DNA from: Pyropia yezoensis
Taxonomy: Eukaryota; Rhodophyta; Bangiophyceae; Bangiales; Bangiaceae
Reading direction: 5' to 3'
DNA length: 64,000 nt
Assembly: GCA_009829735.1 (NCBI GenBank)
Contig: CM020618.1
Span: 18,709,346 to 18,773,345 of the forward strand
Shown: one piece after another, positions 1 through 11,374 of the stretch
Numbering within the stretch: position 1 is the first letter of the stretch
Layout: each line of letters begins with the position of its first letter
Translations under genes and position numbers: made by a program
The notes under the pieces: model-generated
Seen by the model: only the letters and a program-made list of their open reading frames with translations
Told to the model about the DNA's origin: nothing
Databases searched by the model: none

Positions 1-2
1 GC

Positions 3-1226
3 GCAAAGAATAGACTCATGGAGTCCCGGCAGACTTCTTCCATGAGACTCTTTCCTGCGACAGAGCCGTTCGCAGCGATAGCAGTGGACTTACTCGGTCC
101 ACTACCACGAACACCAGAGGGATATGAGTACCTTCTGGTGATGTGTGATCGCTTTACTAAGCTCACACGGGTATCCCCACTCAAGGATATCACAGCCGTG
201 GACGTTCTGAGTGAGTCACTCGACGTCTGGGTTGCCAGTTATGGCATCCCCGACTCTATCCTTTCGGATAACGGACCACAGTTTGCGTCCGTCCTGTATC
301 AGGGAGTCATGAGCATGTTGGGGGTGCAGACGAATTTCGGAACCCCTTACCACCCCCAGACTAATGGGCAGGTGGAACGATTCAACAGGACTCTAGTGCG
401 CCAGTTGCGTCACTATGTCCATGACCATGTAGTCACATGGGCTCGTTATGCGTCACTACTCGTAACAGCATACAACTCCCAGGTACACAGTAGTACGGGA
501 GAGGCACCGTTTGCCTTCGTCTGCCCCCGACGACTTCCGTCAGTAGCTGTGGAGCGTCTCACCCAGACTGAGGGTGAGACTTCGACTTAAACACCGAGTC
601 AGGCGAAAGCCTCTCTACTCCAGAAACTGGAGGAGATGATACCCCTTGTCCGGGCTACTATGGAGAAGGCCCAAGCTCGTTACAAGAGGTACTTCGATGT
701 CCGAGTCAGACATCGTCGCGATCCGCTCCGAGTTGGAGATTGGATTTATGTCAACTCCAACGACAATAAGGGAGGGAAATTGGTCTTCAAAACTCTGGGA
801 CCATATCACATCCTTAAGACGGATGGACGGCGGTTAACCATCGAGAGTGATGATGGTATCCGGACGATAAATGGGAATCACGCGACTCGCGCACCCGAAC
901 CCCCAGAGGGAGATCCCGCTTGGGAAAGGGCCTTGCAAGCATGGAAAGTCCCATCCTTGCCGACCTCCTCCAATAAACCGTTGGAGGCGGTGTTCGACAA
1001 GTTTGTCGGACACGGATACGATGAGTCGGGGCGACTCATGCTCCGAGTCAGGTGGTTCGGGTATGGACCAACTTCCGACACATGGGAGTTTGTAGAGGAC
1101 CTACCAGTAGAGAAGGTCCGTAGATACTGCCAGGCTGCGGGCATATCTATACGCCGACGTAGCACTCATACGTCGGGGAATGAAGCCCATGCTCCAAGCC
1201 AGAGCAGAGCGGCAAGCCAACCATGA
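3..1226 (+). pseudogene. B1 pol 3' end: integrase core, GPY/F region and chromodomain
   Basis: Integrase inserts the element cDNA into chromosomes, and the C-terminal chromodomain of chromoviruses is known to direct insertion to modified histones. The frame opens just after the integrase zinc finger. The catalytic triad is visible: Asp in AVDLLGPLP (residue about 28), Asp in LSDNGPQF (about 91) and Glu in HPQTNGQVERFNR (about 128). One in-frame TAA at 588-590 interrupts it, with no frame change. The same frame continues with VGDWIY and LGPYHILK, a GPY/F-type module. A chromodomain follows at about 965-1130, with WEFVEDLP near its end. The single stop makes this copy defective or close to it. 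Relatives in the window are A1, A2, A3 and A5 pol. Confidence 0.9.
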
Positions 1227-1350
1227 GTACAAACACATACCATGGTTCTTCAAAGATTCTATACTAACAAAGCCGACTATGGCACAATACAAAACGAGAA
1301 GAACACACACCGCTCTCCTCACAAAAGAACAAGTCGTTCAAACGCTGACT

Positions 1351-3268
1351 CTAGCGTTCCATACGCCCACCCCCACTACTATAGGGACCGCCCGACCACG
1401 AACCCCCAGGGTCGTAGGCCGGTAGCGGAGGGGCGTAACCCACTCGGGAGGGCCCCGGAGTGGAAGCACTGGGAGGGGCCCGCCGACTCGCGGACCCATC
1501 CCCGTCGTAAGAAAGATGTCCGGAGGTACTCCCTCCGTGACGCGGAAGCTGCTGCTGAGTCGACAGCAGCTGTTGGACAAACTCGTGTCCAACCGCGAGG
1601 CGAGTGACCTCAGCTGCCAATGACTGTCGCGTCGTGGCTGAGTCGCCCGACGCGAGAAAGTGACTGACACGCCGGGTGACCCAAGCCTGCCTGTCAAAGG
1701 CAGGCCACGAGTGAGGCCTCCACCGTGGCGTCATACATGATGCCTCCCAAGTTGGGAATCATCTCGCCGACGCCGCGCGCGATCGGCATGGGTACCGGAG
1801 TTCGGACCCGTAGCGAACCCAACGCCACGTCGGGGAAGGGCTCGAGGAACTGGAAGGGTGGAGCCTGAGTCGGCTCCACACCCCCCGAGGTCGGAGTCGC
1901 GACCCGCGGGGAAGACGTCGGCACAGCTCGCCCGCGGCTTCGAGGGGCTCCTCGATGAGCACCGCGACGAGTCGTCGCCGATGACGACGCCCACCCAAAG
2001 CCAGGGGGCGACGTAGAGGGAGTGACCCCCTCCGCGTAGGGAAGGGAAGGGTCCCCCATCCCCTCACGCAGGAGCAGCTGCCCCTGCACCAGAGTATGGG
2101 TGACATGGACGAACTCCCGGGGTGGCTCACTCTCCAACCCCGGCTCCGAACGCTTGTTGCGGCGGAGGAAGGGGTCCAACTGCACCCAATCGAGTCAATT
2201 GTTCAGGGCGACCATGCCCTGGAGGAGGAACGCAGACAGGTCCCCCGCCCCCAAGGCTAACCAGTGGAAGCCAAGGGTTTGCATACTCCCCACCAGAGTC
2301 GGTGGGAGGTGCCACAGGTAACCCCGATGGACTACATCGGAGTACCAGCCCCTCGCCCCCACGACCACCCAGTGCGTGGAAAGGTAGGCAAAGACCCGGT
2401 TACCCCCCGAGCTGGAGCGTAACGAAGAGCCAAAGTAGGCTACGACTAGGGGGATCCGAGCCGGAAACCCACAAGGTACCTCCACCTCCTCCCACCACCC
2501 CGGAAGAAAAGGGTACTGGTGTTCACGCACCTCCAGGGGTACGTGGGTGAACTCCACCCGCGACCCGTGGATGAGGTAACCCGAGGAGCTCCGGAGCCGG
2601 AACTCCTCTCGCACCATGCCGTGTTGGGCGTGGGCGTCCTCTCCTCCCAGGTAGGGTCGAGGAAGGGCACACCACTCGGTAGACACCACCGCACAGGTGT
2701 CGTCGATCTCCACATCGCCTGACCCCATGGAGAGGGAAGTTGACAACGCCCGGACTTCAGGCGCGTCCGCCAGACAGAGTAGTGCTGGTAGGTCGCATAC
2801 CACCCCATCAAGTAGAGTCACCTGGTTGGGGTAGCGACGAGTCCGGCGGTACCATACGTCGGTCCGCCGAGGCTCAGGAATGACCATGTAGGTCTCCTTG
2901 AGTATGCAGTCGGGAAGCTCCCCGACTGACTTGGGAGACGCCCAGGCTCGGGGCTCCGGACGAGGACGAGGCTGCGGCGGGAGTAGCAACCGCGGCGCCG
3001 GAAGGCGGGGGATAGGAGTCTCATCCCCCTCCGCCACCGGATTGGAGGGCCCAACCCCCGGTGGGACCACAGCGGAAGGGGCAGTTGAGGGTGTCGGGGC
3101 GGGGACGGCCGAGGCGGCCGCCTCCGTCCCTCGCCCGGGACGAGTCGTCTCCATGGCCGACTTCCGGCTGAGAGACTCCTCAGTCCCGAGGGCCTCCTCT
3201 CCCGCCCGTCGCTTGTCTGACAAAGACGTCGGAGACGGGGACAGAGGCCGACTCGGCTCACCCGCCAT
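1351..3268 (-). pseudogene. B1 antisense gene (aORF, family B version)
   Basis: A long coding frame opposite to B1 pol, lying between pol and the 3' LTR. I place the start at ATG 3268 (Met-Ala-Gly-Glu) because the upstream frame is only translated G-rich minisatellite. The N-terminal 100 or so residues are Ser/Pro/Ala-rich and basic, then a compact region begins near KSVGELPDCILKETY. An in-frame TGA lies at about 2195 and the frame stays open beyond it to 1694. A further helical C-terminal segment down to 1351 is in another frame, so one indel is likely. It resembles the family A aORFs in position, in an Arg-Arg-Thr-x-x-Trp / Val-Cys-Asp-Leu core and in a Gln/Leu-rich helical end. The function is not recognised. 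A chance antisense frame is the alternative, but recurrence in two diverged families argues against that. Confidence 0.65.
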
Positions 3269-3299
3269 CTTGAATAACCTTGACCAACTCGGTGAGGTT

Positions 3300-3760
3300 G
3301 AGCACGGGGGGGGATACGACCCGCTCCCCCTCCTTGACCGCCACCAGGTTGACTCAACCTGGGCCTTGAACAACAAGGGGGGGGACACGACCCACACCCC
3401 CCAACGACAACAACGAAGCCCGACACAAGGGGCAGCGCGGGAAAAACACAACCCCGCCGACGAAGAGCAAAGGGGGGGGACACGACCCGCACCCCCACCG
3501 ACAGCGACGACGCCCAAAACGAGGGCAGGGCGGGGAAGACACAACCCCGCAGACGGAGGCGACAAGGGGGGGGGACACGACCCACGCCACCCAACAAACG
3601 GGGACGACACAACCCCGCCAACGAGGACACAGGGGGGGGACACAACCCACGCCCCCACCGACAACAAAGACGCCCGAGACAGGGGCGGAGGGGGGGGAAA
3701 GGACAAAACCCGTCGAGAAGACACCAACCGCACGGCGGGAGGGGACAGACCCGCCGACGC
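3300..3760 (+). repeat. G-rich minisatellite in element B
   Basis: About five degenerate units of 80-100 bp. Each has a run of seven to nine G followed by ACACGACCC, then a Pro/Ala-type GC stretch ending near ACACAACCCCGCC. The G runs are on the element sense strand. The same array, reverse complemented, occurs in B2 at about 38930-39260. It lies just upstream of the aORF start and could form G-quadruplexes. Confidence 0.8.
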
Positions 3761-4372
3761 GAGGGAACAGCGGCGGGGAGACACACACCCGCCCGCACAC
3801 ACACAAGGGGAAGGACCACCCTGCACCGGCAGCCGGGAAACACACCACCGCCGGCGACAGAGTGCGCCACCCCCGCAGAGAGCCAGCTGCGGGTGGTTCG
3901 AGACTTAAGGGGGGGGTGCAACCTGAACCCCCCGAGAGCAACCGTGCCCCAACTGAAGGGGCAGGTGCAGGTCGACGTTCCGAGTGAGAACGTCGACACC
4001 CTACTCCTCCAGTTGAGGAGCGGGGGGGAGTATGTGGCGGAGGAACGCCGACACCCGGGTTAGAGGGCCCACCCACACGAGAGTCCACCCGTGGAGTACC
4101 CTGACCAGGTGGGGGACGACTTTCCCCCACACCTGTTTCGCGTGGAGGGGGCTCCTCTACCCAGTGTCAGGGTAGAGAGCGCACCCCACGGAGAGGGACT
4201 GCCTCTCCCGGAGGGCCCCGCCGGACGCGATTGCAACCCCGGCGTAACCCTGGTGCACGCTAGACGCCAGCGATGTACCGTATTTTAATCCCCGACTCGG
4301 GAATTGCATCCTCCTCTCCCGGTCACTGCGACTCGCAGCTGATTGGACGTCCACCGGGACGGCTGGACTTTT
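3761..4372. other. B1 region between antisense gene leader and 3' LTR
   Basis: No gene seen. The stretch is shared with B2 (38230-38930, inverted), so it is a conserved part of element B: the 3' untranslated region of gag-pol and, on the other strand, the leader region of the antisense gene. Confidence 0.6.
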
Positions 4373-4385
4373 GAGAATGGGGAAA
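4373..4385 (+). promoter_or_regulatory. B1 polypurine tract
   Basis: GAGAATGGGGAAA sits directly before the first base of the 3' LTR. This is the place and composition expected for the RNase H resistant primer of plus-strand DNA synthesis. The same tract is next to the B2 LTR (38217-38229, inverted). Confidence 0.85.
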
Positions 4386-4927
4386 TGTGGGAAATTGGGC
4401 CGGAATTCGGTACCAATACTTGGGAGATTCGGGTCAAGTAGACTCGAACGGAAGTCGAAATTCACCCGACACACGATGGTGAGACTTTTGACTACTGGAC
4501 GGAAATTCGACTAGGACTTCCGATATACTAGAGCAGGGTAATGCTGCTGGTATTTGTCTCTTGGGATTTTTGCACGGGAGCCAGACGGGTTTCTACGCTT
4601 TGAGTCCTTTGCGTGTGGCATGATCTGATTGGTTTGTTTGAGTGTTCATTTTCTGATTGTTTTGAGGGGGTTGCGTGAGCGTGTGAGGAGGGTTGATAAG
4701 GAGGGACAGCAAGGCGGGGAGAGCCCACCTTGGCTGGCCAAGCAAGTAAACACCGTCTGGCTCCGACACATCTTGTTCGTGCCTTGGTGAGTGGACCCGC
4801 TCACCACACGCAAGTCGCGTGTTCGGCGGTCTGGACGTGCTTGCTTCCGGTGTCCCAAGTTGGGATATCGGCAGTTCTCCCTCTTCCTTCCCTAACTCAA
4901 GGTTGGTGGGTTGGAAGTACTGCTACA
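4386..4927 (+). repeat. B1 3' LTR (542 bp)
   Basis: Begins TGTGGGAAATTGGG and ends AGTACTGCTACA, so it has TG...CA termini. It matches 41522-42060 (inverted, B2 5' LTR) over its whole length and 38045-38216 in part. The right flank is A1 pol. Confidence 0.9.
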
Positions 4928-7900
4928 TGTCCGACGATGCTTTCCACCTGGTATGGGATTCCATCCGGTCCCACCGGGTCATTTGACCGGTGGGTGGTAA
5001 GCGCTTCATGTAGCAACCCAGCCGGTACCGGCTGAGGATGTTCTGGCTTCGGCGCTGGTGTGACATCATTCACACTGATGCGTTGGATCTCCGTATCGGA
5101 GTATGAGATAACAGAGTGGGCATCTCTGTGGAGAATCTGGTACGGTCCCTTGACCGGTTGCGTGAGCTTGTTCCCCCGGGCCTTCTGGTGTCTGATGTAG
5201 ACCCAGTCACCTGTCATCAGGGTAGCGTTGCGCACCCGTAGCCGGGCGTCAAAGTTCTTCTTGTATCGAAGATGTGTACGGTCAAGGGCGCCCTTGAGTC
5301 TCGGTATCATCCACGATAACTTGGCCAACCAAGCTAGGTGGATTCGTTTGGCCGGTCGGCCCTTCGGTGTGTCATACCGAGTACACCTGCCTGGTGGCAG
5401 CGTCAGGTTACCGACGCCTAGTGGCATGACCCACTCCAGTGGGGCGATGGTCGTGCTCCGATGTGGCCTGGCATTGTATGCCAAGGTGAGTACGGACAGG
5501 AGCCTGTCCCAAGTGTTCGTGTGCTCGTCCACGTAGCACTGTAGCATCTTGACGATGGTGCGGTTAAACCGCTCTACTTGCCCGTTGGTTTGCGGGTGGT
5601 AGTCGGATGCCCGACGTGGTTCGATACCGAACATGCCCATGACCATAGTGCAGAATGCAGACGTCAGGTTTGCTCCGTTGTCGGAGAGGAGTTGCTTCAT
5701 GACTCCGTATGCACTGATCCAGTGGTCAACCACTGCGTTCATGATGGTGTAGGCCGTATCATCCGGGATAGCTGCCGCTCGTGACAGCTTAGTGAAGCGG
5801 TCAAGCATGACCAGGATGTACCTGTTCCCTTCTTCCGTTACCGGAAGTGGCCCAAGTATGTCGATAGCGACTTGCTCGTTGGGCCCATCGGGTGGGAATA
5901 GCTTCATGGCAGACGCCTCTCTATGTAGACTCATTCGGTTACGTGCACCGGGGTGGCATCCCCTTACGTGGTCGACCACGTCGACGGCCATTGCTGGCCA
6001 GTAGAAGAACCTTCGCAGTGCTGCGAACATGCGTGAACCCCCCGGGTGTCCGGCTGTAGGGTTCTCGTGTTCTCGTTCCATGACGGCTTGCGGTAAGGAC
6101 ACGGGAACCACGACTTGATGTCGTCCATCGGCGGGTGCCCGCCGGTATATGAGTCCGTCTTCATTCTCGGAGAAGATGTCGGCCGTACCGGCCAGGAGGT
6201 TAGCGCGATGGCGTCTACAGTCCTCGTCATTGGCTTGTGCCTCGCGGAAGTCCGCGAGAGTCAGTGGGCATGCTCGGTGTGCCATGGTATGGTCAACCAT
6301 ACCTTGGGTGGCATTACCTACCATGCAAACCGGTACCACCGGGATGTCCTCGTCCACCGGTCGGGTATCCCCGCTCGGGGTGTCAAGTCGAGACAATGCG
6401 TCTCCGAGGTGGTGGGTTGATCCAGCCTTATATACGGTGCAGTAGTCGTGCTCGGCCATCTTCAGTCTCCATCGGGCTAGCTTCCCACGGCTGTCGGAAT
6501 CCATGTCACCAAGGTTGAGGAGCCATCGTAGGGGTTCGTGGTCGGACCTCACGATGAACCTGGAGCCCTCCAGGTATGGACGGAGCAGTTGCGCTGCCCA
6601 TATAACTCCGAGGCACTCACGCTTGGTGGCACTACAGTTACGTTCAGCCGGCTTGAGTGTCCGACTGAAGTACCCTACCGGACGTAGGTCCGAGATAACG
6701 TCATCGATACCGATCAACGTCTCTCCCTGTAACAGGGTGCATCCCACTTGTGTATCGCACGCATCGACATCGATGACGAAGGTCCCCCTTCTATGCAGTA
6801 ACGCAAGGACGGGTGGGGATAGTAGGGCTCGCTTCAGCGACTCGAATGCCTCCTCTTCGCTAGGCGAAGGGGGTTGGAGTACCTTGGGCAAGGTACTGCT
6901 CGTAAGAACCGTTAACGGTTTAGCTATCCGAGCGAAGTCCTTGACGAACCATCGGTATACGTTGCACATTCCCAGGAAGCTCTTGAGCTGCGTCTGGGTG
7001 TTAGGGAACCTGGCATCCCGGAGTGCCCGGGTATTGGCTTCGAGTACCCCTAGTTTACCAGGGGATATCTGGTGACCCAGATACTCGACCGTCTGTTGGA
7101 AGAAGGCGCACTTCTTCAGACGCAGGGTTACCCCGGCGTTCCTCGAGAGGGTGAGTACCTCGTCAACATGTTGCACATGGTCATCCATGTTACGCGAGAA
7201 GACGATGACTTCATCGAGGTACACTAGGCAGTTACGCCACTTCACCCCCGACAGTATAATGACGATTGCCCGCTGGAATGTAGCGGGGGCGTTGGACAAT
7301 CCGAAGGGCATCCTTAGGAACTCGTACACTCGACTGTGACAGACAAACGCCGTCTTTGGGATATCCTCGTCCGCCACTGGGATCTGCCAGTATCCGGCAT
7401 TGCAGTCGATGGTGGTGAACACCGTAGCTTTTTCCAGGTAGTCGATACATTCATCAATCCTTGGTAAAGGGTATGAGTCCTTCTTGGTAACCAAGTTGAG
7501 GCGTCGATAATCGATGCAAAACCGAGGGGTTTGATCCTTCTTCGGTACGATGACGACTGGGGCACCGCACTCCGACATCGAAGGTCGTATCATCTTAGCT
7601 TCGCTCATCCTCTTCACTTCTCCGTCAACGATCTCTCGTTGCATAGGTCCCGCTCGGTGCGGTTGTGACCGGGCGGGTCGTTCGCCTGGTACCAGGTCTA
7701 TTCGATGTGAGGTTGCCCCAATGGTACCCAAGGCCCCGCCTGTCCACATGACGTCATGCTTTCTTAACATCCGTCGTACCCCCTCGGCTACCGAAGGGGG
7801 AAGGTGGTCGAGGTCAGCCTCGGCCAGGGCTTTCAATGCTTTCTGGTCCTTTGTCGGATTATCCGCCGGTACTGGTGGTCGACTAGGTTTCCAAACGTCG

Positions 7901-8979
7901 GGTTCGTCCTGCTCGGGGGTATCGGCGACCGCCAGCACTTCAAGTGCTTCCACTTGACCACCCTCGTCCGGGATAAGGATGTCTCCTTCGTAGAGCTCGG
8001 CGATCCCGAGGATAGTCCCTTTCGGGAGGGTGACTGCCTTACGGCGGTAGTTCGCCATCACGAGTAGGGACGACCCTCCCGCTGGGATGTCAATGAGACC
8101 GTTGGCCATGGTCACCCCATGGCGCTTGTACGTCCGCAGGTTGGACTGGACTCTACAGATGCCTGCTAGGTCACTGTTAACAGGGAGGACTGTCTCCGAC
8201 ATTGGCTCAAAGCGAGTTCGCTTGGCCAGCCGAAGTGTCTTCGGCTCTACGCTTGCGTACACCTCAGCCACGTTAACGTGGCTCCATTGTAGCGTCAGTT
8301 CCCTGACGATAGCCGTGTGTCCTCGCTTCGTCCCGTCGGCTTCTTGCAGCTCGACTATCCTCCGGCCTGGCCGGATTGCATCCACGTGAACGTTGATGAA
8401 GGTGCATCCCAGTATGCAGGGCACCGATAGGGTCTCACACACCAGTAAGTCGACTTCCGTGGTGAGTTCCCCGATTGTAACTCGCAGCGACATCGCTGCG
8501 GTCGTACGAATGAGGCGACCACTCGCGTCTTTGATGGTGGGTCCCCGGGTCACTCTGACTCGCGGGAGCCACTTGTCCGGCAGGGTATCCTTCCAGATAA
8601 GGTTGGGCCCAGCTCCTGCATCCAGTACAGGGTAATACGATCGTGTCGACTGGGGGTCAACCCCCAGTGTGGCCGATACCTTGAAGTTCTCCAAGGTAAA
8701 TAGCGCAAGTCCTACACCGATATCCGGTGTTCCTCGGGCATCCTGGACAGGGCCCTCAACTGGTTAAACGTGACGGGGCATCCCGTCCTCGCCTCCCGTT
8801 CTAGGAGGTTGCTCATCGTTCCCCTGACTCTGCGTCGTTGGGGCCGGAAGGTGTACCCGGGGATTGATGCGGCGCCGGCTCAACCGCGCTCGCCGTGGGG
8901 CTTTCCCCGCGGTACCCCGGGGTGGCTTGCTTGGGTTACCCCAGCGCCCCCGTGTCACCCTTCCTCTTACTCGTTTCCC
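4928..8979 (-). pseudogene. A1 pol: protease, reverse transcriptase, RNase H, integrase, start of chromodomain
   Basis: Polyprotein of the replication enzymes, entered by -1 frameshifting from gag at 8973-8979. An in-frame stop follows His-Val near 8764. From 8694 the frame is open for 1265 codons. Visible in order: aspartic protease VLDAGAGPNLI (about residue 23); reverse transcriptase with FCIDYRRLN, MPFGLSNAPATFQ and the active site YLDEVIVFS; RNase H with DVDACD, KRECLG, SDHEPLRWL and HHLGDALSR; integrase zinc region ending GCHPGARN; and integrase core Asp, Asp, Glu (IDILGPLP, LLSDNGANL, HPQTNGQVERFNR). Two oddities: the reverse transcriptase has YLDE rather than YLDD, and the zinc finger has CxxG rather than CxxC. 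The frame runs into B1 LTR sequence at 4928, so the chromodomain is cut off. Confidence 0.95.
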
Positions 8980-11149
8980 GCACTTGGTCGGGTACTGTCT
9001 GCCGGAGTATCCGGCTGAGGAGGAGCCTCCTCGACGGCCAATAATCTACCTGGAGCTGGCTGCCTACCCGGTGCGGGTCCGGGTGCTCTGGCGGGATACC
9101 CCCCAGTGGATGCCTTGCGTTGCGCCGCGGCCCGCCGAGACTCATCGGGGATGAGTGGGCAGGATGACACCCAATGCTGGGGATCTTCGCACAACATACA
9201 CCCGGAAGTGCCGCCCCCTCCTTGGGTCCGCATCGGGGTAACCCTATAGGTCCGGTTGCCTCCGTCGGGTGCCCGAGTACCTGCTCCCTGGCAGGCCTAG
9301 GGTCCTTGGGTCGGCCGTAACATGGACTCACCCACCGGTTGGGTCGGCCCGCAATCTGCGGAGGTGCCTCCGAGCGCACCGCCCATGTTGGTAAGCGTTG
9401 TTGAGGGTTACCTGTCACCGGGGAGTACCCCGTAGTCCGTACATACGGGACGCGACGTCCCGCGCCCTCGCTGACCTGGAACGAGGTCCCAGCCGGGGCG
9501 TTTTACGCTACCGTACCTTGCTCGTCGATCACCGACGTAGCCGGTAGCAACAGGTGGCCCTGCTGGTCGACCAGGGCTTCATCCTCACCCGTGGGGGCGT
9601 AATCGGTCGCCACCAGTACTGGCGCGGCCTTTCGTTCCACCTTGTTTTGCCTCGGTACCGGGGTAAGATTGAGCTTTCTCCCCTCCCCCTTGGGCTTCGG
9701 GGCTAGGGCACACTCCGTGTGAAGCACCCGGTAGGCGTCACCCAGTGACTTACACATGTGCATCAGTCGACTGAAGTTCGTCCGAGCTGTATTGGCTTCC
9801 CGTGCGGATATCCGCACGTAGTTGGGCACTCCCGCGAATAGGATAACTCTTAGCTCTCCTTCTCCGACGAGCTTCCCCAGCTCATAGTCGAGCTCTTGGA
9901 TCCGGCGTCCGAACATCTCTTCGTCCTCCCAGGACTGGGCGGTGGCAGTGCGCTGGGCCCGGTAGTGGTCCTCGCACTTGTACTCACTGAGGTAACTGCT
10001 CAGCAGGTCCTTCAGTATCCCACGGTAATTTCTGGGGGTGGCCGCGACCCTCATTCCCGTCATCGGGGATGCCTGGCGAAGTATGCCTCGCACCCGTTCA
10101 TCAACAAAGAACGGGAGGATCTCCAGGGCTAACCCCTCGTTAACGAGTGCCTTGTCCGCGGCTGCATTGAAGCTAGTCAAGAAGCCGATGACTGCCAACG
10201 GGCGTCTGTTCGGGCCCCCGAACATAGGGACTCCCTTCATGAGGGTCTGCATAGAGTGGATCGCCCGATGCGAAGTATTACGCATCGATTCTGATACGGT
10301 AGTAGAGCGGTCCTCCAAACGATATCGTTCCGGAGTGAGAACCGACCGGAAGACCTCGTTGACGATCTCCATGTCCGCGTCCTGGATATCCAGTCGCTCG
10401 GCCATATGGTGAGCAAGCTCATCGGACTCCATCCGCTTCAATAAACTCGCAGTTACCTGCGCTGTCATAGCTTCCACCACTGAAGATGGTACTTCTGGCG
10501 TCGGCACCTCGGGAACCCGAGTTGCCTGGCCTCCTTGGTCGTGAGGATACTGGGATAGGGTACCCCCCCCCCCAATAGCCGACTCTGCCCCGGCGTAAGT
10601 ATCCGCCGGGTCGTGTCCGCGAGGTCCGCTTCGGGTGCTCCGAGCGTAGCGCACCGTGTGACTCCGTTCCAACTCGGCTGACGAGTCGGATCCATAACCC
10701 GCCGTGTCCGGGGGTTGTCCGGAAATGACTGCGCCGGGGTCGACCCCGGTAGACTCCGAGAGTAATCCGGCCGGTTCAAACCGTACCGGTGTGGGAGGAA
10801 CACGACGGAGTCCCGTCGTATGGCGTGTTGACATCAACACTGCCATTGCGTCCTCCGTACGCTCTTGACGCGCGTCGAGTTCGAAAAACCGGGCCTCGAT
10901 GCGGGCCAATGATGCCATCAGGGAATCCCCTGGTCAAGGAGGCGGCGGAGTGAGGTCGGTCGAAGACAGTTGAGGCGGGCCACCGCCCCCTGCCGTCCGA
11001 GCCGTACCAAACGTCGATCCGGCACCGGAAAGCATCGGCGTCTCAATGTTGTCGATCGGGTTTCCGATCCCGGTTCCCGTGATCACCTCCGGGGTCGGCG
11101 TTGACGCCGATCCGTCATCTCGAACGTTCCCCGTCTCTTGGGTAGACAT
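8967..11149 (-). pseudogene. A1 gag (capsid and nucleocapsid)
   Basis: Structural polyprotein forming the virus-like particle. I start at ATG 11149 (Met-Ser-Thr-Gln-Glu), matching A2. A Ser/Thr/Pro/Gly-rich N-terminus precedes a helical capsid region (HRAIHSMQTLMKGVPMF through DELAHHMAERL). One CCHC zinc knuckle lies near the end (CMLCEDPQHWVSSC). In-frame stops occur near 10934 (TCA to TGA relative to A2) and 9503 (TAC to TAA), and a frame break lies near 9300. It ends Gly-Asn-Glu then TAA at 8967-8969, overlapping the frameshift site. Confidence 0.9.
8973..8979 (-). promoter_or_regulatory. A1 -1 frameshift heptamer GGGAAAC
   Basis: In gag phase it reads G GGA AAC, two codons before the gag stop, matching the X XXY YYZ rule. 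The -1 frame then runs open as pol. A GC-rich segment able to pair (GGGGT...ACCCC) starts about 30 bases downstream. Confidence 0.75.
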
Positions 11150-11354
11150 AGTCAAAATCAGTCAACCGACGTAACAGTCACCACGAATAAGAGAGCGGGG
11201 GGGTAGTTCGGAGAGAGTAACCGTAGATCGCAGTCAAATGCAACCACTCAAAACAATCAAACAGATCGCAGCACCACAAGTACAAGAAAAGGACCGGATC
11301 CCTATCCGTGTGCCAGGGCCGAAGACGGCGTCATCACAAGGGTGACGGAAACCC

Positions 11355-11374
11355 GTCCCCTGCTGCTCCACCAA
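11355..11374 (-). promoter_or_regulatory. A1 primer binding site
   Basis: Read on the minus strand, TTGGTGGAGCAGCAGGGGAC follows the 5' LTR directly. TGGTGG pairs with a tRNA ending CCACCA. Same site in A2 and nearly the same in C3, C4 and B2. I cannot name the tRNA with certainty. Confidence 0.8.

Larger units (their letters stand above)
1..4927 (+). mobile_element. Ty3/gypsy element B1, 3' part (plus sense)
   Basis: This is the 3' portion of a chromodomain Ty3/gypsy retrotransposon; the 5' LTR, gag and most of pol lie left of the window. Order seen: integrase and chromodomain, a large gene on the opposite strand, a G-rich minisatellite, a polypurine tract and a 3' LTR ending at 4927. The sequence resumes at 4928 inside the chromodomain region of the minus-strand pol of A1, so B1 inserted into A1. 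B2 at 38045-42060 has the same LTR and gives the other boundary. The target duplication cannot be checked because the 5' end is missing. Confidence 0.9.

Noticed and set aside
2898-3908. A 336-codon plus-strand frame in B1
   Set aside because: It translates the G-rich minisatellite and the complement of the aORF; composition is low complexity and it is not conserved in B2.
5228-7450. Many short plus-strand frames over A1 pol, and the same over A2, A3 and A5
   Set aside because: They repeat in every copy only because pol does; they are antisense shadows of the protease to integrase frame.
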